From positions 1-17,766 of the forward strand of contig JACPDC010000233.1 of assembly GCA_016184235.1 (NCBI GenBank): 17,766 bases of DNA. The letters run 5' to 3'. Positions within the stretch are counted from its first letter, which is position 1; the number at the start of each line of letters is the position of its first letter. Below the pieces are notes generated by a model, which saw nothing but the letters and a program-made list of their open reading frames with translations, made no database searches and had not been told where the DNA came from. The position numbers and the translations under genes are program-made. This DNA comes from Deltaproteobacteria bacterium (lineage in GTDB: Bacteria > Desulfobacterota > Binatia > UBA9968). Below are positions 16,007 to 17,766 of the stretch, piece after piece.

Positions 16007-16571
16007 GGGACACTGGGATACAGCGCTTGGCGGTTCACGGTTGTCGGGGTATGGGAATTCCGACGGTGGCCAGCGCTTTCTTGGCTCGCGTGATGGCGGA
16101 ACCGCTGTGATCTTCGAGAATCTCGTCGCGCAGCTTCCGGGCACCACTGAAAAGATGGTCGCGGTATACCGAGACGATGAAGTAGGTCGGACCGTTCGCA
16201 CTCGAAATGATTCCGCAAGGCGCGGACCCCTGAGGCCATATTGTCGATTCGCCTTTGATGAAGTACTCGTGCGCAAGTCCGCAGCGGACGCGTTCGTAAA
16301 TATCGACGCCTCGCCGCGCCAGGTCCTCATAGTCTGAGCCGAGATAGGGCAGAAACGCGCGGAAATTGCTGCCGCTAGAGCCTTGGCGACCAAGATCTCC
16401 GGTGACGATGCCCCCGAGAAACTCGGTGTATGCGACGAGCCCCAGCGCTGCCAGGTTGGCTGCTGCTCCCCGAAGCGCCCACCGAAGACGTGTTCGTCGA
16501 AGACATGCAAGATCGCTTTCTGGGATGCGTTCATGTTCCTGAATTACGGCCTTCTGTGCTGCTCCGCATAA
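15941..16571 (-). mobile_element. integron-type gene cassette, 631 bases
   Basis: The cassette runs on the minus strand from TTATGC at 16571-16566, next to a preceding G at 16572, to the G of the attC R' core at 15941. It contains one gene (frameshifted, 16035-16534) with a 37-base leader and the attC 28 bases after the stop, the textbook layout. The R'' box of its attC (GCATAAC) is exactly complementary to G plus the first six bases of the cassette. That is expected because the circular form joins those ends, and it argues that these boundaries are right. The next unit downstream begins TTAGGC and carries the ParE-type toxin-antitoxin pair. Confidence 0.75.
16035..16534 (-). pseudogene. cassette-borne protein with R-x4-H motif, one-base frameshift
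   Basis: Starting at ATG 16534 the frame reads MNASQKAILHVFDEHVFGGR and then loses sense. One base missing from the CCCC run at 16468-16471 (GGGG on the coding strand) restores a coherent 166-residue protein ending at TGA 16035-16037. The restored part contains NLAALGLVAYTEFLGGIVTG, FLPYLGSDYEDLARRGVDIY, VRCGLAHEYFIKG and an ITRAKKALA C-terminus. I recall similar RCGL-x-HEYF proteins from bacterial genomes and integron arrays, without an assigned function. R84 and H89 form R-x4-H, the catalytic spacing of HEPN ribonucleases, but fold membership is inference. Whether the missing base is a real mutation, an assembly error or a recoding site is unknown. Confidence 0.75.
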
Positions 16572-16623
16572 CTACTAAGTGAGTCGGTCAGTCTATCCCA
16601 CCGACGATTTCATAATTATGGGC
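16566..16623 (-). other. degenerate attC/attI-like site at the cassette's upstream boundary
   Basis: The minus strand ends in GTTATGC (16572-16566), the core where the cassette begins. Upstream, ACCGAC (16596-16601) pairs with GTCGGT (16583-16588), and ATAAT-type sequence near 16615 imperfectly matches the outer arm. A proper R'' (RYYYAAC) is missing, so this may be an eroded attC or a primary attI-like site next to the recombinase remnant. Confidence 0.4.
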
Positions 16624-16646
16624 AATCCTATAATCTTTTCCGCCAC

Positions 16647-16724
16647 TTAACAAGAAAATTCCCAATTCGACAAACACTGTTCGAGCAGATGCGTGGCAAA
16701 GGAATAGCGCATCGAGTGCGGGCC
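16647..16724 (-). pseudogene. tyrosine recombinase (integrase) fragment
   Basis: The minus strand encodes GPHSMRYSFATHLLEQ, then nine unrelated residues and a TAA at 16647-16649. This matches box II of tyrosine recombinases (H-x-L-R-H-S-x-A-T-H-L-L-E), including the catalytic His and Arg of H-x-x-R; the next position is Tyr instead of the usual His. The rest of the catalytic domain and everything N-terminal is gone. Integron integrases, XerC/D-like enzymes and IS91-associated recombinases all share this box, so subtype is undecided. It lies about 75 bases from the cassette start, on the same strand as the cassette genes. Confidence 0.6.
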
Positions 16725-16748
16725 GGCGCATCCTTCTCAATGTAGGGG

Positions 16749-16912
16749 TTAGATTTGAACCTTGACGATGGTTCCAGGGGAAACGCGAGTGAGCGTTTCT
16801 CGCACGCGAGGCATCAGCGGTCGAAGATCGTCTCAGTTACGGTATGAACGTCGTGGCCGGGGAGCTTGCCTTTGAGCTTCCTCGGTACGCACTCATCCAG
16901 CAGCACGCGCAC
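16749..16912 (-). pseudogene. DUF5615 PIN-like toxin with internal deletion
   Basis: From GTG 16912 the frame reads VRVLLDECVPRKLKGKLPGH-DVHTVTE, the exact opening of DUF5615 PIN-like toxins with its acidic LLDECV motif, then stops at codon 33. In another frame the family's C-terminal end follows at once (DLRPLMPRVRETL, then GTIVKV) and stops at TAA 16749-16751. The central part, about 45-55 residues by family length, which carries the second acidic motif (typically FxVFxTxDxNL), is missing. The toxin should therefore be inactive while its DUF433 partner remains. The start overlaps the DUF433 gene by 20 bases, the usual arrangement of this pair. Confidence 0.75.
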
Positions 16913-17120
16913 CTGACACCAAGATCTGTTTGGCTTCCTCCAAAGCGGCCACCGCCTGCTCGCGAGTCACGCTGGGAAAGTCGTCAAGGAACTCGTCAAG
17001 CGGGTGCCCGGCTTCCAAATAGTCAATCAGTGCCTGTGCCGGCACACGAGTCCCGATGAAAACTGGAGTGCCGCCGAGGATTTCGGGGTCACTATGAATC
17101 ACGCTTTGTCCGGTTCCCAT
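16893..17120 (-). CDS. DUF433-family antitoxin
   Basis: This 75-residue protein has IHSDPEILGGTPVFIGTRVP near the N-terminus, then ALIDYLEAGHPLDEFLDDFP and VTREQAVAALEEA, the complete DUF433 domain with its helix-turn-helix. DUF433 proteins are usually antitoxins of DUF5615 PIN-like toxins; the partner immediately downstream is deleted. The start has GAGGTGG upstream. A direct repeat at 17131-17151 just before the gene may be its autoregulatory site. It is transcribed on the same strand as, and 48 bases after, the binding-protein gene at the right edge. Confidence 0.9.
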   Translation of the reverse strand: MGTGQSVIHSDPEILGGTPVFIGTRVPAQALIDYLEAGHPLDEFLDDFPSVTREQAVAALEEAKQILVSGARAAG

Positions 17121-17130
17121 GAAACCACCT

Positions 17131-17151
17131 CACTAGCAGAATACCACTAGC
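17131..17151 (-). promoter_or_regulatory. candidate operator: CACTAGC direct repeat before the DUF433 gene
   Basis: CACTAGC occurs at 17131-17137 and 17145-17151, a 14-base step, immediately before the ribosome-binding site of the DUF433 gene. Antitoxins commonly repress their own operon through such paired half-sites. No convincing -35/-10 pair was recognised around it. Confidence 0.35.
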
Positions 17152-17168
17152 CCCAGAGCAAGTCTAAC

Positions 17169-17766
17169 TTATCGCCTCTCGGCATAAAGCCGGTCGATGT
17201 AGCCGCTCTTGTCGAGCTCGGCGAGCAGGCCGGATTCGATGAACTCGGCGGGCTTGTGCTTCGCATACTTCGACTCGCGCTCCGCGAGATGGTTGATGAC
17301 GGCCTGGACGGCGCTCTCCACGGGGTAGGGATTCCAGGCCTCATCCAAGGCCTCGCGGTCTTTGGTGCCGAGAAACTTCGAGAGGATGTTCAGCGTCTCT
17401 TCGCGCCGGGTCTTATAAAAATGGATGCCCCGCACCATCGCCCGCACCACGCGCCGGGTGAGATTGGGATGGTCCCTTATAAAGGAGCGGCGCGTCGCCA
17501 GCGTGGAGCCCTGGTATTCGATCTTCAAGTCGGCGAGGTTGACCAGGAAATTCATCCCGGCCTTGCGGGCGAACAGGGTGGCCGGCGGGGTGAGCATGGT
17601 AGCGGCGATCCTGCGCGTCTCAAGCGCCGTCCACATCACCTCGTTGCTGCCGAGATAGAGGAACTTGACGTCCTTGTCCGGATTCAGGCCTAAGTGTTGC
17701 AGGGCCGAGCGGGCGTTCTTCTCATAGGCGTCTCCCGGACGCTGCAGGCCGACGATCGCGCCGGCG
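17169..17766 (-). CDS. NMT1/ThiY-like substrate-binding protein, N-terminus beyond window edge
   Basis: The frame is open at the right edge, so the signal peptide and first lobe are missing; 198 codons are seen before the stop at 17169. Recognisable features are LNPDKDVKFLYLGSNEVMW, LTPPATLFARKAG and the C-terminal helices GIHFYKTRREETLNILSK, followed by GYIDRLY near the end. These fit ABC-type periplasmic binding proteins of the NMT1/ThiY/SsuA group and resemble the C-terminus of the product at 1505-2482 (the segment with EALHYFKTNKAG and an LERLY ending). An internal ATG at 17639 is not the real start, because family sequence continues upstream of it. The ligand is unknown. Confidence 0.88.
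   Translation of the reverse strand, partial: AGAIVGLQRPGDAYEKNARSALQHLGLNPDKDVKFLYLGSNEVMWTALETRRIAATMLTPPATLFARKAGMNFLVNLADLKIEYQGSTLATRRSFIRDHPNLTRRVVRAMVRGIHFYKTRREETLNILSKFLGTKDREALDEAWNPYPVESAVQAVINHLAERESKYAKHKPAEFIESGLLAELDKSGYIDRLYAERR

Noticed and set aside
15864..16337. Plus-strand open frame of 157 codons across the attC
   Set aside because: It runs through the attC hairpin and antisense to the cassette gene, has no family resemblance, and its composition is typical of a shadow frame.
16001..16534. Minus-strand uninterrupted frame of 177 codons from the cassette gene's ATG
   Set aside because: After about 22 codons it becomes Ser/Arg/Pro-rich nonsense and runs into the attC. The coherent protein lies in the neighbouring frame after a one-base correction.
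16748..16754. GTTAGAT on the plus strand, a consensus attC core, with ACTTAAC at 16645 as a possible partner
   Set aside because: The arms between them do not pair, and the core coincides with the stop codon region of the DUF5615 relic.

Overview
The window is GC-rich bacterial DNA. Most genes look chromosomal and metabolic, and a short accessory island sits near the right end. The diderm cell plan is clear from a Pal-type OmpA lipoprotein and an AsmA-family protein. Substrate-binding proteins without permeases, a UbiD-type decarboxylase, an amidohydrolase_2 protein and a luciferase-like flavin oxidoreductase together suggest an uncultured soil or aquatic lineage of the Binatota, Rokubacteria or deltaproteobacterial type. 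That placement is inference from gene content only.

Left part (1-5922): a UbiD-family decarboxylase cut by the left edge, an NMT1/ThiY-like periplasmic binding protein, a Bug/TctC-type binding protein on the opposite strand, then an amidohydrolase and a second Bug protein on the minus strand. The plausible common theme is scavenging and decarboxylation of organic, perhaps aromatic, acids. Middle part (5923-10016): a truncated small membrane protein, an intact Pal lipoprotein, a 3-hydroxyisobutyrate-dehydrogenase-like pseudogene with an internal deletion, and a large AsmA-family protein. Next (10017-14986): a class I [4Fe-4S] fumarase with a good sigma70-type promoter and an upstream tandem repeat, a cupin, an FMN-dependent alpha-hydroxy-acid dehydrogenase, an LLM-class oxidoreductase and a DUF1178 zinc-ribbon protein.

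Right accessory island (about 15000-17150): a YgiT-type zinc finger, a ParE/RelE toxin with its antitoxin, an integron-type attC site, a frameshifted cassette gene, a fragment carrying the tyrosine-recombinase H-x-x-R box, and a DUF433 antitoxin whose DUF5615 PIN-like toxin partner has lost its middle. The attC folds almost end to end and carries two extrahelical bases on the same arm. Its R'' box is complementary to the first bases of the cassette that precedes it, as expected if that cassette once circularised. I read this as a decayed integron-like cassette cluster with remnants of the recombinase. The window ends inside another NMT1-like binding protein.

No rRNA, tRNA, CRISPR array or complete insertion sequence was recognised. 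Several real genes are invisible to a simple open-frame search because they are frameshifted or deleted; they are listed as pseudogenes.
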